A DNA stretch of 64,000 nucleotides. It comes from Edaphobacter bradus. GTDB lineage: Bacteria > Acidobacteriota > Terriglobia > Terriglobales > Acidobacteriaceae. The position numbers were made by a program, and so were the translations under genes. Shown here piece by piece: positions 9,812-18,924 of this stretch (position 1 is the stretch's first letter; every line of letters begins with the position of its first letter). The stretch spans positions 372,001 through 436,000 of the forward strand of contig NZ_JAGSYF010000001.1 of assembly GCF_025685645.1 (NCBI RefSeq). The letters run 5' to 3'. Below the pieces are notes generated by a model that was not told the origin of the DNA, searched no databases, and worked only from the letters and a program-made list of their open reading frames with translations.

Positions 9812-11741
9812 ATGAGGCTGGTTGCGGCTGCGGTGGTGCTGGGACTTGCGGTGGGGAGTGGAACGGCGCGGGTTGTGGGGAGCGCTGACTCGCCTTCGGA
9901 GAAGATGGCCGAGACAGTGGTTAAGATGTGGCCGGCCGGCGTGGTGACGGCGGTGAATCATCCGGGCGTGTGGGGATACGAGGAGGGTGTGCTGCTGGAT
10001 GGGATGGCGGCGGAGTGGCACTCGACCGCGGTGGGCGCGGACTTCAAGTACATCAAGGCCGCGGTGGATAAATATGTAGCTGACGATGGCACGATCAAGA
10101 CGTTTGGTGCTGAGGCGCATAGTCTCGACAGTATTGAGATGGGGCGCGCGGTCATGCTGGTGTATCAGGTGACTCAGCAGGCGAAGTACGCCAAAGCGGC
10201 GAAGTTTCTGGAAGAGCAACTGGCAGGACAGCCGAGGACGCCAAGCGGAGGATACTGGCAAAAGGAGACCTATCCCAACCAGATGTGGCTCGATGGAGCG
10301 TACATGGCCGAGCCCTTCCGGGCGGCTTATGCGGCGACGTTTCAGCAGCCTGGCGATTTCGACGATATTGCGAAGCAGCTTCTGCTGATGGATGCGAAGA
10401 TGCGCGATCCAAAGACAGGGCTGATGAAGCATGGGTGGGGATGAGTCGAAGCAGATGAAGTGGGCTGATTCGAAGACAGGACTCTCGCCGGAGGTGTGGG
10501 GACGGGCGATGGGGTGGTATGCAATGGCCCTGGTTGACGTATTGGACTGGTTTCCGGTGGATCATCCGCAGCGCACGGCGTTGGTGGCAGCACTGAACCG
10601 GACGGCGGAGGCGGCAATCCGATACCAGGACCCGAAGACCGGGCTATGGTGGCAGGTGGTGGATCAGGCAGGGAAGCCTGGAAACTACACAGAGGCCTCG
10701 GCGAGTTGCATGTTTGTGTATGCGATTGCGAAGGGCGTGCGGATGGGCTACCTGCCGCAGTCGAATGAGGCGAGCGCGCGACGCGGGTGGCAGGGAATTC
10801 AGAAGGCGTTTGTGACAACGGGCGCGGATGGCTTGATGGAATTGGACGGGACTGTGAAGGTCGGCGGGCTGGGCGGCACGCCGTATCGCTCAGGAACGTT
10901 TGATTACTACATTTACTACATTGGCGAGAAGCCGGTTGCGAACGACGCCAATGGGATAGGAGCGTTTCTGCTGGCGGGTTCGGAGATGGGGCAGACTGGA
11001 ACGGAGGCCATGGGGCAGGGCAAGACAGTTCTGGTGGACGCATGGTTTAACTCGCAGACGAGGAAAAATGCGGCGGGGCAGACGGAGTTGTTTCATTACA
11101 AGTGGGACGACGATGCGAACTCAGGGTTCTCTTTCTTCGGCAGGGCGTTTCAACGGTATGGCGTGACGCTGGCGACGTTGAAGACGGCTCCAACGCTTCA
11201 GGATTTGAAGAAGGCGCAGATTTATGTCATGGCGTCGCCGGATATACCCGCGAAGAATCCGACGCCGAACTACATGGACAAGGCGAGCGGAGATGCGATT
11301 GAGGCGTGGGTGAAGGCAGGCGGCGTTCTCATCCTGATGGAAAATGACGTCAACAACTCGGAGTTCGAGCACTTCAACACGATGAGCGAGAGGTTTGGGA
11401 TTCATTTCAATCCGGTGCTGCGCAATGCTGTGGTGAACAACACGTGGTCTCAGGGAACGGTGATGATTCCAGCAAACACGGGAGTGTTCGCGCATCCGCA
11501 TCAGGCTTATTTGAAGGAGATCTGCACGATCACGGTCTCGGGACCGGCGAAGGCTGTTGTGACCGACAAGGGTGATGTGCTGATGGCCGTGGCGAAGGTG
11601 GGCAAGGGAACGGTATTCGCCGTGACCGATCCGTGGATCTACAACGAGTATGTAGACCGCAGAAACACACTTCCGGTGGAGTTCGACGGCTACGATGCGG
11701 CGATCGATCTGGCGGGCTGGGCTGTCCAACGGGCGAGGTAA
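9812..11741 (+). pseudogene. GH105 unsaturated glucuronyl/rhamnogalacturonyl hydrolase, frameshifted
   Basis: Two adjoining frames (9812-10444 and 10431-11741) together encode one glycoside hydrolase family 105 enzyme, which removes the unsaturated uronic acid that lyases leave on oligosaccharides. The first frame has a signal peptide and the family segments GYEEGVLLDGM and NQMWLDGAYMAEPF; it ends at KHGWG-stop. The second frame resumes with DESKQMKWADSKTGLSPE and WGRAMGWYAMAL. Removing one G from the GGGG at 10437-10440 restores the family motif HGWDESK. The C-terminal 200 residues are a separate domain resembling a class I glutamine-amidotransferase-like fold (IEAWVKAGGVLILMENDVN). Either a recent mutation, phase variation at a short G run, or a sequencing error explains the break. 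Confidence 0.75.
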
Positions 11742-11742
11742 A

Positions 11743-12069
11743 TCAGAGGTTCGCGGCCAGGGCCTCACGCAGGCGAGCGACGAGCGCGGCGAGGCCGCTG
11801 AGCGTGGCCGGCGTGGGTGCCTTGAGGATTTGTTCGATCTGGCCGGCGATCTCGCCTGCACTGGAGTGGCCGAACATGCCGAGGTTTCCGGCTAGATTGT
11901 GGGCGGCGGACTGAGCGCCCGCTCGTGTCTCCTCGGGGATCGAGCCGGAGGCCTCGGCTAGCGTCGCTGCGCTCTCAAGCAGGCCCACGCGCTCACGCAG
12001 GGTGGGAAGATGGCGCTGCCAGAGGTCGGCAAGCAATGCCTGAATCTCGGCGTCGGGTGTTTTGCTCAT
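11743..12069 (-). CDS. Stand-alone histidine phosphotransfer (Hpt) protein
   Basis: A 108-residue helical protein that likely carries phosphoryl groups between histidine kinase and response-regulator domains. The segment AAHNLAGNLGMFG (near residue 56) matches the Hpt signature HxLxGxxxxxG with His as the phosphoacceptor. It is the third gene of a leftward set with the response regulator (12159) and the hybrid kinase (12641), so it may shuttle phosphate from a receiver of the hybrid kinase to the separate receiver. It ends next to the stop of the GH105 reading frame. Confidence 0.75.
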   Translation of the reverse strand: MSKTPDAEIQALLADLWQRHLPTLRERVGLLESAATLAEASGSIPEETRAGAQSAAHNLAGNLGMFGHSSAGEIAGQIEQILKAPTPATLSGLAALVARLREALAANL

Positions 12070-12158
12070 CGAAGAAGAGATGCTGCGCGCGAAAACGAAG
12101 GTGGCATCGGAACGAAGTGCCTGTCAGGGTGCGTCAAGAAACATGCGGCGGACGATGG

Positions 12159-12581
12159 CTAGGTTGAGGAGGACGAGGCGCGAGGCGCCTGCGCGTGGGC
12201 TGGCGCGCCACCGTTCCAGCCGAGGGTCTCGGAGATCTGCTCGGCGAGGGTTAGAGGGTCGAAGGGCTTGAACAGGATCCCGGCGACGCCAAGGTCGGCG
12301 AAGCGGCGCTTATCGACTCCCTGAACCTTGGCCGTGAGCAGAAGGACGGGGATGTGGGCGATGGCAGGGTTTTCCTGCATGATTCGGAACGTGGTCGGGC
12401 CGTCCACGCCGGGCATCATGACGTCCATGAGGATGGCGTCAGGCTGGCGGGCCGTGGCAATCTCGATGCCTTCGGCTCCGGAACTGGCAGTGAGGATGTT
12501 CCAGCCAGCAGTCGCCTCGAGAGAGAGAGCCGCTACCTCACGGATATCAGCCTCGTCGTCAATGATGAGTATCGAGTGCAT
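12159..12581 (-). CDS. Single-domain response regulator
   Basis: A 140-residue CheY-like receiver with no output domain. The acidic pair (IIDDEAD, residues 6-12), phosphoacceptor Asp in ILMDVMMPGVDG (near residue 55), switch Thr in LLLTAK and Lys in ILFKPFDP are all visible. The last 20 residues are Ala/Ser-rich. It lies between the hybrid kinase gene and the Hpt gene on the same strand and probably takes part in their relay. Confidence 0.85.
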   Translation of the reverse strand: MHSILIIDDEADIREVAALSLEATAGWNILTASSGAEGIEIATARQPDAILMDVMMPGVDGPTTFRIMQENPAIAHIPVLLLTAKVQGVDKRRFADLGVAGILFKPFDPLTLAEQISETLGWNGGAPAHAQAPRASSSST

Positions 12582-12640
12582 GAGCGAACATATTCTCTCA
12601 TGTCTCGGAACATATTGCAGGTAACCGCGAAGTTTCTTCC

Positions 12641-14353
12641 TTATGTGGCGGGTCGGGTGGTAGCCAGATCGGCGAACTTGGAACGGATCCGGTGGACCAT
12701 GGTGAGGACCAGCTCCTCGACTTCGAGGGGCTGAACCTTGGCCTTGGTAAGGAACTCGGTGGGGCCGAGGCGGAGCTTTGCCATATCAGACTCGGAGATC
12801 TCGCGCCCGGAGTAGACGACCAGAGGAAGCGTGCGAAGCGCGGGTTGCTGGCGGAGCCACTCGACGAAGGAGAAGCCATCGCCGTCGGGCAGGGTGAGGT
12901 CAAGAATAAGCAGGTCGGGGCGGCGATTGATGCACTGCCGGATGGCGTCCTGCCGGGTGGCGGCGTGGTCGACGTGGACCGGAGCGTCGTGGAAGCTGGC
13001 TATGAGGACGCTGGCGAGGTCCTCGTCGTCCTCAACAAGCAGGATGTAGGCGGGGCCGTCGCCTTGATGGAGGACACGGCCGAGCTCGGCGAAGAGCAGG
13101 TTCTCGTTGAAGGGTTTCTGGACCCAGCCCTGGGCGTCGCCAGTGAGCTGTGGGCGCAGAGTCGAGGAGAGAACGCTCAGAACGACAACCGGAATATTGG
13201 CCGTGGCGGGATTGTTGCGGAGCCGCTGAAGGGTCTCCCAGCCGCTCAGACCGGGCATGTAGAGATCGAGCAGGATGGCCTCGACGTGGCGCTCGGCGGC
13301 AACCACGAGGGCTTCATCGCCAGAGGCTGCTTCGATGACGGTATAGCCCTGGCGGGTGAGGTGCTCTGAGACGATGGTGCGGATGCCGGGGTCGTCGTCG
13401 CAGACGAGGATGGCCCCCTCGCCTTGAGGCAGGGAGACGGGGTGTTGTTCGGCCGACGGAGCATCGGTGGAACGCGAAGTGCGCGGGAGCATGACGTAGA
13501 GCGTCGTACCGACGCTGAGGTTGCGCTGGGCCCAGATGGAGCCGCCGTGCTGCTGCACGATGCTGCGGCAGATGGCGAGGCCGAGGCCTGTACCGCCACG
13601 CTGGCGGTAGTCGGAGGGCTCAACCTGCTGGAAGCGGTCGAAGATGGAATCGAGCTTGTCGGCGGGGATGCCACGGCCTTCGTCGACGACCTTGAGGAGG
13701 ATGGAGTCCTGCGTGGCGTCGGTGTGGATGCGAACGGTGGAAGCCTGGGGAGAGAATTTGATGGCGTTGGAGAGCAGGTTCGTGACCACCTGCAGGATGC
13801 GATCCGAGTCGCCGTCGAAGAAGAGTGCCTCAGGCGCGGCAGCCTGGGCCACAGTGGAGGGCACCAGCTCAAGGTGGACCATGTTGGAGTCGGCCATGGC
13901 GCTCATGGTCTCGATGGCCTGCTGGCAGAGATCGCGGAGCGAGCAACGGCGGATCTGTAGCGGGGCGCGGCCGGACTCCATGCGCTCGAGATCGAGAATG
14001 TCGTTGATGAGGCGGATGAGGCGGTCGGTGTTGCTGGTGGCGATGCGGAGCAGGTTGAGCGCCTTGGCGTCGACGTCGCCGATGGTGCCGGAGGAGAGCA
14101 GGCCGAGGGCGCCGCGAATGCTGGTCAGCGGTGTGCGAAGCTCGTGCGAGACGGTGGAGATGAACTCATCCTTGAGGGTGTCGAGCTGGGATCTCTCGTT
14201 GAGCTGAAGCTTGTCCTTGTGCTGCTCCTCGCGGGCGCGGGTAAGCTGCTCAGCCAGATCACGCGTGGTGCGCTGAGCGCGTAGGAATGCGACTAAAAGG
14301 AAGCCGCACGTGGTGAGCAGAGAGAGATAGCTGAGGACAGGGAAGATGTGCAT
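12641..14353 (-). CDS. Hybrid sensor histidine kinase with two receiver domains
   Basis: A 570-residue kinase. Residues about 5-23 form one membrane helix, followed by a coiled coil. The HisKA dimerisation domain carries the phosphoacceptor in FISTVSHELRTPLTS (near residue 70). The ATPase domain has the N box NLLSNAIKF, the G1 box VDEGRGIP and the G2 box GGTGLGLAI. Two receivers follow: the first (about 315-430) with LLDLYMPGLSG, the second (about 440-560) with LILDLTLPDGDG. There is no periplasmic sensor domain, so the input may come from a partner protein or a cytoplasmic cue. It heads the leftward set with a response regulator and an Hpt protein. Confidence 0.9.
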   Translation of the reverse strand: MHIFPVLSYLSLLTTCGFLLVAFLRAQRTTRDLAEQLTRAREEQHKDKLQLNERSQLDTLKDEFISTVSHELRTPLTSIRGALGLLSSGTIGDVDAKALNLLRIATSNTDRLIRLINDILDLERMESGRAPLQIRRCSLRDLCQQAIETMSAMADSNMVHLELVPSTVAQAAAPEALFFDGDSDRILQVVTNLLSNAIKFSPQASTVRIHTDATQDSILLKVVDEGRGIPADKLDSIFDRFQQVEPSDYRQRGGTGLGLAICRSIVQQHGGSIWAQRNLSVGTTLYVMLPRTSRSTDAPSAEQHPVSLPQGEGAILVCDDDPGIRTIVSEHLTRQGYTVIEAASGDEALVVAAERHVEAILLDLYMPGLSGWETLQRLRNNPATANIPVVVLSVLSSTLRPQLTGDAQGWVQKPFNENLLFAELGRVLHQGDGPAYILLVEDDEDLASVLIASFHDAPVHVDHAATRQDAIRQCINRRPDLLILDLTLPDGDGFSFVEWLRQQPALRTLPLVVYSGREISESDMAKLRLGPTEFLTKAKVQPLEVEELVLTMVHRIRSKFADLATTRPAT

Positions 14354-14696
14354 TGCTTGTCTTGGTAACCTTTGTAACTTCTTTTCCTTGAGATGGTAAC
14401 CGAAACGCTATGAATCTATGTTCATTTTTGTCGTACTTTCTAAAAGAGAAAAACTACGGTTCGATTACAAAGAAAAATGATTTACCTGGAAAAGAAGTTC
14501 TGGCTTATTCATGCTGGGAGCCCAAGATCACGCCAGAACCTTAAGTAAAGCTTGGCCGAGACTTTCTGAAGCCTTGACGTAGATGGCCCTAATACAGATG
14601 CCGTACCCGAAAGGATGACAGAAAAAAAGTTGCAGCGGCAATAACACGTAAGAGGGTTATTCCCTAAGTCAACATTTATGTTTGAGTTACGAGCAA
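14354..14696. other. A+T-rich intergenic region upstream of the hybrid kinase
   Basis: About 340 bases, clearly richer in A+T than the surrounding genes. It should hold the leftward promoter of the hybrid kinase. Two direct copies of TGGTAACC occur at 14363-14370 and 14394-14401, 31 bp apart and just upstream of the kinase start. I see no ORF with protein-like composition and no RNA gene. Confidence 0.4.
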
Positions 14697-14730
14697 TCAA
14701 AAGGGTCGTCCTCGTTGGAGGGCGACCCTT
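14697..14730 (-). terminator. Rho-independent terminator after the DHS-like gene
   Basis: Read on the minus strand, AAGGGTCG and CGACCCTT form an 8-bp stem with additional inner pairing (CCTCC with GGACG-type pairs) and are followed by TTTT and a T-rich tail. It lies 27 bases beyond the stop codon of the leftward gene that ends at 14757. Confidence 0.75.
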
Positions 14731-14756
14731 GTCCCCAAGCCTGAATGAACGAGCGA

Positions 14757-15824
14757 TTAGGCGGTGACCGCTACCTGGTCGAGGTGGCGGGCCCACTGCC
14801 GGCCCTCACGGGCTGCCTGCGCGTTCTTGTGGAAGGCGTAGCCGGCGATGAGCGGAAGGGCGAGCGTTGCCTCAGAGTAGACCATCTGCTCGTACGTGAG
14901 ATCGACCTTGCCCCAGCTCGACGCTTCCTTCAAGGTGGAGCCGGAGAGAGCGCCGTCGCGGGCATCGGCCACGGTGATCTGGATGGCGTACTTGTGCATC
15001 GGGGCTTCGACGCCGAGGATGTCGGCGGCCACGACGATGTCCTGCGCGAAGTTCTTGGGGACGCCTCCGCCGATCATCAGCAGGCCGGTGGTAGGGTTGA
15101 CGATCTTGAGCTGGGTGAGCTCGTAGAAGTCCTTGGCCGAGTCGATGGAGACCATCGGCTTGCCCTGGCGCGCGTGCTGGTGCGCGACGAGGCCGAAGCC
15201 AGCGGAGCAGTCCGAGAAGGCGGGGCAGAAGATGGGGACGTTCTTCTCGTAGGCGGCGAGGATGATGGAGTCACGTCCGCCTGCCTGCGGGGTCTTGCCA
15301 TTCTTGACGAGGTAGGCTCCCATCTCGCGGATGAACTCGCGCGAGCTGTACGGGCGCGGTTCGAGCGAGTTGGCAATCTGGTGGGTAGTCTCGTCGCAGA
15401 TGCGCAGTTCTTCCTCATCGATGAAGGTGTCGTAGATGCGGTCGATCATCAGCTCGCGGAGCTCGGCGTCGCCCGCGCCGTACTTGTACTCATCGCCGGC
15501 GCGGTAGTGGTTGAAGCCGAGGGCTTCGAAGAAGTCCTGATCGACGATGTTGGCGCCGGTCGAGACGACGGCGTCGACCATGTTGTTGCGGATGAGGTCG
15601 ACGAAGATCTTTTGCAGCCCGGCCGAGATGAGGGAGCCGGCGAGGCACAGGATGACGCCGCACTCCTGGTCACGCAGCATCATCTCGTAGAGGCTGGCGG
15701 CGCGGGCGGTATCACGCGAGCTGTAGGCCATGTTTTGCAGGGCGTCGACTAGGGCGACGACGTTGTGCTGCTTGATGTCAATGTGCCGGATTGGCTGGTT
15801 GAGGAGTTCTTTTTTCGTAGGCAT
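14757..15824 (-). CDS. Deoxyhypusine synthase-like enzyme
   Basis: A 355-residue member of the deoxyhypusine synthase family, which transfers an aminobutyl group from spermidine in an NAD-dependent reaction. The segment LKEASSWGKVDL near residue 305 matches the family's SWGK motif that bears the lysine forming the enzyme-substrate imine. STGANIVDQDF and GGGVPKNF match the NAD-binding core. Bacteria lack eIF5A, so the true acceptor is probably putrescine (homospermidine synthase) or another amine; the substrate cannot be told from sequence alone. The gene is divergent from the nicotinate phosphoribosyltransferase gene and is followed by a good terminator. Confidence 0.85.
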   Translation of the reverse strand: MPTKKELLNQPIRHIDIKQHNVVALVDALQNMAYSSRDTARAASLYEMMLRDQECGVILCLAGSLISAGLQKIFVDLIRNNMVDAVVSTGANIVDQDFFEALGFNHYRAGDEYKYGAGDAELRELMIDRIYDTFIDEEELRICDETTHQIANSLEPRPYSSREFIREMGAYLVKNGKTPQAGGRDSIILAAYEKNVPIFCPAFSDCSAGFGLVAHQHARQGKPMVSIDSAKDFYELTQLKIVNPTTGLLMIGGGVPKNFAQDIVVAADILGVEAPMHKYAIQITVADARDGALSGSTLKEASSWGKVDLTYEQMVYSEATLALPLIAGYAFHKNAQAAREGRQWARHLDQVAVTA

Positions 15825-15964
15825 AGCCTATATAGGATACCAAGCGGAAGACGCAGGTTGGCGCGGGCTCTATGTGAATTTTGGGGTTGGTTCCGGGGCT
15901 TCGAGAAGGGCGAAAGAAGGAAAGAGTTTGCGTCGCGACAAAGGTAAGGGCGAGACTGATTGGC

Positions 15965-17269
15965 ATGAACGTAAACTTCGCCGAACGGGCGCACAACCAT
16001 AACTGGAAGCTCGATCCAATTGTGCGGTCGCTGCTCGACACCGATTTTTACAAGCTATTGATGCTGCAGTTCATCTGGAAGAACTTTCCGGCGGTCCACG
16101 TGACGTCGGAGACGACGAATCGGACGACGGCGGTTCGGCTGGCAGAGCTTATCTCGGCTCCGGCGCTGTTTGATCAGTTGGAGCATGTAAGGCAGTTGAA
16201 GTTTCGCAAGAGCGAACTGATCTGGTTGGCCGGGAACACGTTCTATGGTACGCGGAGCATCTTTGAACCAGAGTTTCTGGAGTGGCTCGAGAAGGACTTC
16301 AGGCTTTCTGACTATGAGGTTACTGAGAAGGATGGGCAGTTTGTGCTGCGGTTCGAGGGACTTTGGACCGAAGTGACGATGTGGGAAATCTATGGGTTGG
16401 CGCTGTTGAGCGAGATGAAGACGCGCACGGCTCTGTCCAGGCTCAGCGAACTGGAACTGGATGTGCTTTACGCCCGTGCGAAGACGCGGCTGTGGGACAA
16501 GGTGGAGATGCTGCGGAAGGTCCCTGGGGTCAGCATCTCGGAGTTCGGCACGCGGCGGCGGCACAGCTTCCTCTGGCAGGAGTATGTCGTGGAGGCGATG
16601 CGTGCGGGTCTGGGCAAGAGCCTCGTAGGCACTTCGAACACATATCTGGCCTATAAGCACGACCTTGAGGCAATAGGCACAAACGCGCACGAACTGCCGA
16701 TGGCACTGGCGGCGCTGGCAAACACCGACGAGGAACTGCATACTTCGCAATACAAGGTTCTTGAGCTGTGGCAGAAGAGCTACGGCGGCGAACTGTTGAT
16801 CATGCTGCCGGATACGTTCGGGACGACACAGTTTCTCGCCGGGGCTCCGGATTGGGTTGCGGACTGGACGGGGCAGAGGTGCGACTCGAAGGACCCGTTT
16901 GTTGCCGGCGACGAGTACATCACGTGGCTCGAAGCGCGCGGACGCGATGCCCGCAGGAAGCGGCTGATCGCGTCGGATGGCCTGGATGCTGAGGACATTC
17001 TGAATCTGCACCAATACTTCAAGGAACGGATTCGCTTCAGCGCCGGCTGGGGGACACTGCTGACGAACGATTTTCGCGAGTGCCATCCGAGGCGCGAGCA
17101 TGACTTCGATCCGATCAGCCTGGTGTGCAAGCTGACGACGGTGGAAGGACGGCCTGCGGTGAAACTTACGGACAACGCCCACAAGGCTACCGGACCGGCG
17201 CACGAGATTGCGCGCTATCGGAGAGTCTTTGGCAGCGTGGCGGTAGAGGGAGCGGCGGTGCTGGTCTAG
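15965..17269 (+). CDS. pncB: Nicotinate phosphoribosyltransferase
   Basis: Converts nicotinate, PRPP and ATP to nicotinate mononucleotide for NAD salvage in the cytoplasm. From the ATG at 15965 it is 434 residues; the family start (SLLDTDFYKLLMLQF, like SLLDTDAYKL in E. coli) follows about 18 residues later. GTSNTYLAYKHDLEAIGTNAHELPM contains the substrate loop and the histidine that is autophosphorylated in the family. DTFGTTQFL and LLTNDFRECHPRREHDFDPISLVCKL are also typical. An upstream frame extends to 15881 but adds nothing conserved. It is divergent from the DHS-like gene. Confidence 0.92.
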   Translation: MNVNFAERAHNHNWKLDPIVRSLLDTDFYKLLMLQFIWKNFPAVHVTSETTNRTTAVRLAELISAPALFDQLEHVRQLKFRKSELIWLAGNTFYGTRSIFEPEFLEWLEKDFRLSDYEVTEKDGQFVLRFEGLWTEVTMWEIYGLALLSEMKTRTALSRLSELELDVLYARAKTRLWDKVEMLRKVPGVSISEFGTRRRHSFLWQEYVVEAMRAGLGKSLVGTSNTYLAYKHDLEAIGTNAHELPMALAALANTDEELHTSQYKVLELWQKSYGGELLIMLPDTFGTTQFLAGAPDWVADWTGQRCDSKDPFVAGDEYITWLEARGRDARRKRLIASDGLDAEDILNLHQYFKERIRFSAGWGTLLTNDFRECHPRREHDFDPISLVCKLTTVEGRPAVKLTDNAHKATGPAHEIARYRRVFGSVAVEGAAVLV

Positions 17270-17351
17270 CCGGCCCGATCAGCGCCTGCGTGCGGACGCG
17301 ACTCTTTCGCGGCCAGTTAGGCTCAAAAATTACGGTGGATATACTGCGGGG

Positions 17352-18290
17352 ATGATCAACTTTCGCGAGGTGGTTCGTTTTGTTGTAGCTGCGGCGATGG
17401 TGCCTGTGATGACGGTGCAACCATCCTTTGCCTGGGGCGCTGATGGGCACAGGATGATCAGCCGGTTGGCGGCGGCGAACCTTCCAAAGGATGTACCTGC
17501 ATTTCTGCGCAACGGCAATGCGCTGGACACAATGGAGTATCTTGGGCCGGAGCCGGACCGGTGGCGCAACAGGGCGGAAGAGGATCTGGTCACCGCACAG
17601 GCTCCGGAGCACTTCATCGACTTTGAGAATGCCGATCTGGTGGGAGCGCTGCCGAGGAAACGCTACGACTACGTTCGCGCTCTGGAGAAGGCGCAGGCTG
17701 CGCGCCCAGAACTGCAACTGACGCCGGAGAAGGTTGGGCTGCAGCCGTATGCGACCGAAGAGATCTACGAACGGCTTAAGGTAGGGATGCGGGAGTACCG
17801 TCATCTGCTGGCCAATGGGGAAGACACGAAGCCGGCCGAGACGGCGATCCTGTTCTACGCAGGCTGGCTGGGGCACTATGTCGCGGACGGATCTCAGCCG
17901 CTGCACACAACAATTCAGTACAACGGATGGATGGGGCCGAATCCGAATGGCTATACGACAGACCACAAGATTCACTCGCAGTTCGAGTCGGTCTTTGTGA
18001 ACGCGAACGTCAAGCCGTCGGACCTGGCGCCGCTGGTTAGGGCATCGCAGCCGAAAGTGCTGAACGACGAGTGGGACGATTATCTGGCCTATCTGCGGCA
18101 CACACAATCGCTGGTGGAGCAGACGTATCAGCTCGAGAAGGTTGGCAGCTTCAGTGGAGCCGGAACGCCGGACGGCAAGGCGTTTGTGGAGGAGCGGCTC
18201 GCTGCCGGAGCAATCGAGCTGCGCGACATGATCTATACCGCGTGGGTTCGCAGCGGAGATCCAGTGCAGGAGTTCCACGGGCAGAGCTGA
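17352..18290 (+). CDS. Secreted S1/P1-type nuclease
   Basis: A zinc-dependent nuclease of 312 residues acting outside the cytoplasm on single-stranded nucleic acid or 3'-nucleotides. A signal peptide of 27 residues would leave Trp as the mature N terminus (SFA, then WGADGHRMI). This is exactly what the family needs, because the N-terminal Trp amino group and the His in position 6 bind zinc. Further ligands are visible in HFIDFEN, GWLGHYVADGSQPLHTT and HKIHSQFES. With the nucleoside transporter and phosphorylases further along it could feed nucleic-acid scavenging, though they are not in one operon. Confidence 0.88.
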   Translation: MINFREVVRFVVAAAMVPVMTVQPSFAWGADGHRMISRLAAANLPKDVPAFLRNGNALDTMEYLGPEPDRWRNRAEEDLVTAQAPEHFIDFENADLVGALPRKRYDYVRALEKAQAARPELQLTPEKVGLQPYATEEIYERLKVGMREYRHLLANGEDTKPAETAILFYAGWLGHYVADGSQPLHTTIQYNGWMGPNPNGYTTDHKIHSQFESVFVNANVKPSDLAPLVRASQPKVLNDEWDDYLAYLRHTQSLVEQTYQLEKVGSFSGAGTPDGKAFVEERLAAGAIELRDMIYTAWVRSGDPVQEFHGQS

Positions 18291-18308
18291 CCGAACGCCG
18301 GCCCGCCA

Positions 18309-18857
18309 CTAATCGGCTGAAAGAATGGGATATTGGTGACGCTCGACGCGAACCAGCAGCCTGTTCAGCAAGGGTGTCAGCGCAAGGGCAATCACCGGCA
18401 AAAGAACGACAGCCAGAGCAGTCCAGAGGACGAGGGCGTGCCACTCCCAGAGCCAGATCTTGCGCACTAACGCGATGGGAGTGGCGCGCGCGGTCGCCAG
18501 CAGGCTCCGCGGCGAGAGAGGCAGCGGCGTTGTGTGAAAGACGAGGCTGCCGAGGCGGATAAACGGAACCACCAGAAGGATCTGCAGCGGATAGACGATG
18601 TGGTTGCCAAGCTGTGACGCAGCAATGTTGAGTCGGAAGACGAAGGCTGCGGCAAAGCAGAGGATCGTTGTGCTGCCGATCAGCGGATTTATGCCGATGA
18701 CGATGCCGGCCGCGAGGCTCCAGGCGAGCCTTTCCGGTGAGGCCCCCATGCGAAGCATGGCCAGGACAGGCAGTGCAATGCGGCGGTATGCCCAATTGTG
18801 ACTGTCACGGGTTATCTTTAAATCAGGATCTGATGACGCTGTTTTCTTAATCGGCAC
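18309..18857 (-). CDS. DUF2062 membrane protein
   Basis: A 182-residue inner-membrane protein. Residues about 45-180 match the DUF2062 pattern: a first helix with SLAAGIVIGINPLIGSTTIL, a second (CFAAAFVFRLNIAASQLGNHIVYPLQ) and a third near the C terminus (ALVLWTALAVVLLPVIALAL). The NHIVYP-type motif is characteristic. The function of the family is not established. It is convergent with the nuclease gene and divergent from the acyltransferase gene at 18925. Confidence 0.8.
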   Translation of the reverse strand: MPIKKTASSDPDLKITRDSHNWAYRRIALPVLAMLRMGASPERLAWSLAAGIVIGINPLIGSTTILCFAAAFVFRLNIAASQLGNHIVYPLQILLVVPFIRLGSLVFHTTPLPLSPRSLLATARATPIALVRKIWLWEWHALVLWTALAVVLLPVIALALTPLLNRLLVRVERHQYPILSAD

Positions 18858-18924
18858 AGGTCTCAGGATAGCCTGCTAATCCGTCCCTGCGAGGTGCGAG
18901 ACTGCGAAACGAGGAACAGATAGG

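Noticed and set aside
14615..14760. tRNA or other stable RNA gene in the A+T-rich gaps
   Set aside because: No TTCGAATCC-type T arm with a matching acceptor stem was found in any gap of the window.
14509..14796. Leftward 95-codon frame in the region right of the hybrid kinase
   Set aside because: It runs through the terminator of the DHS-like gene and overlaps that gene's end; composition is not protein-like.
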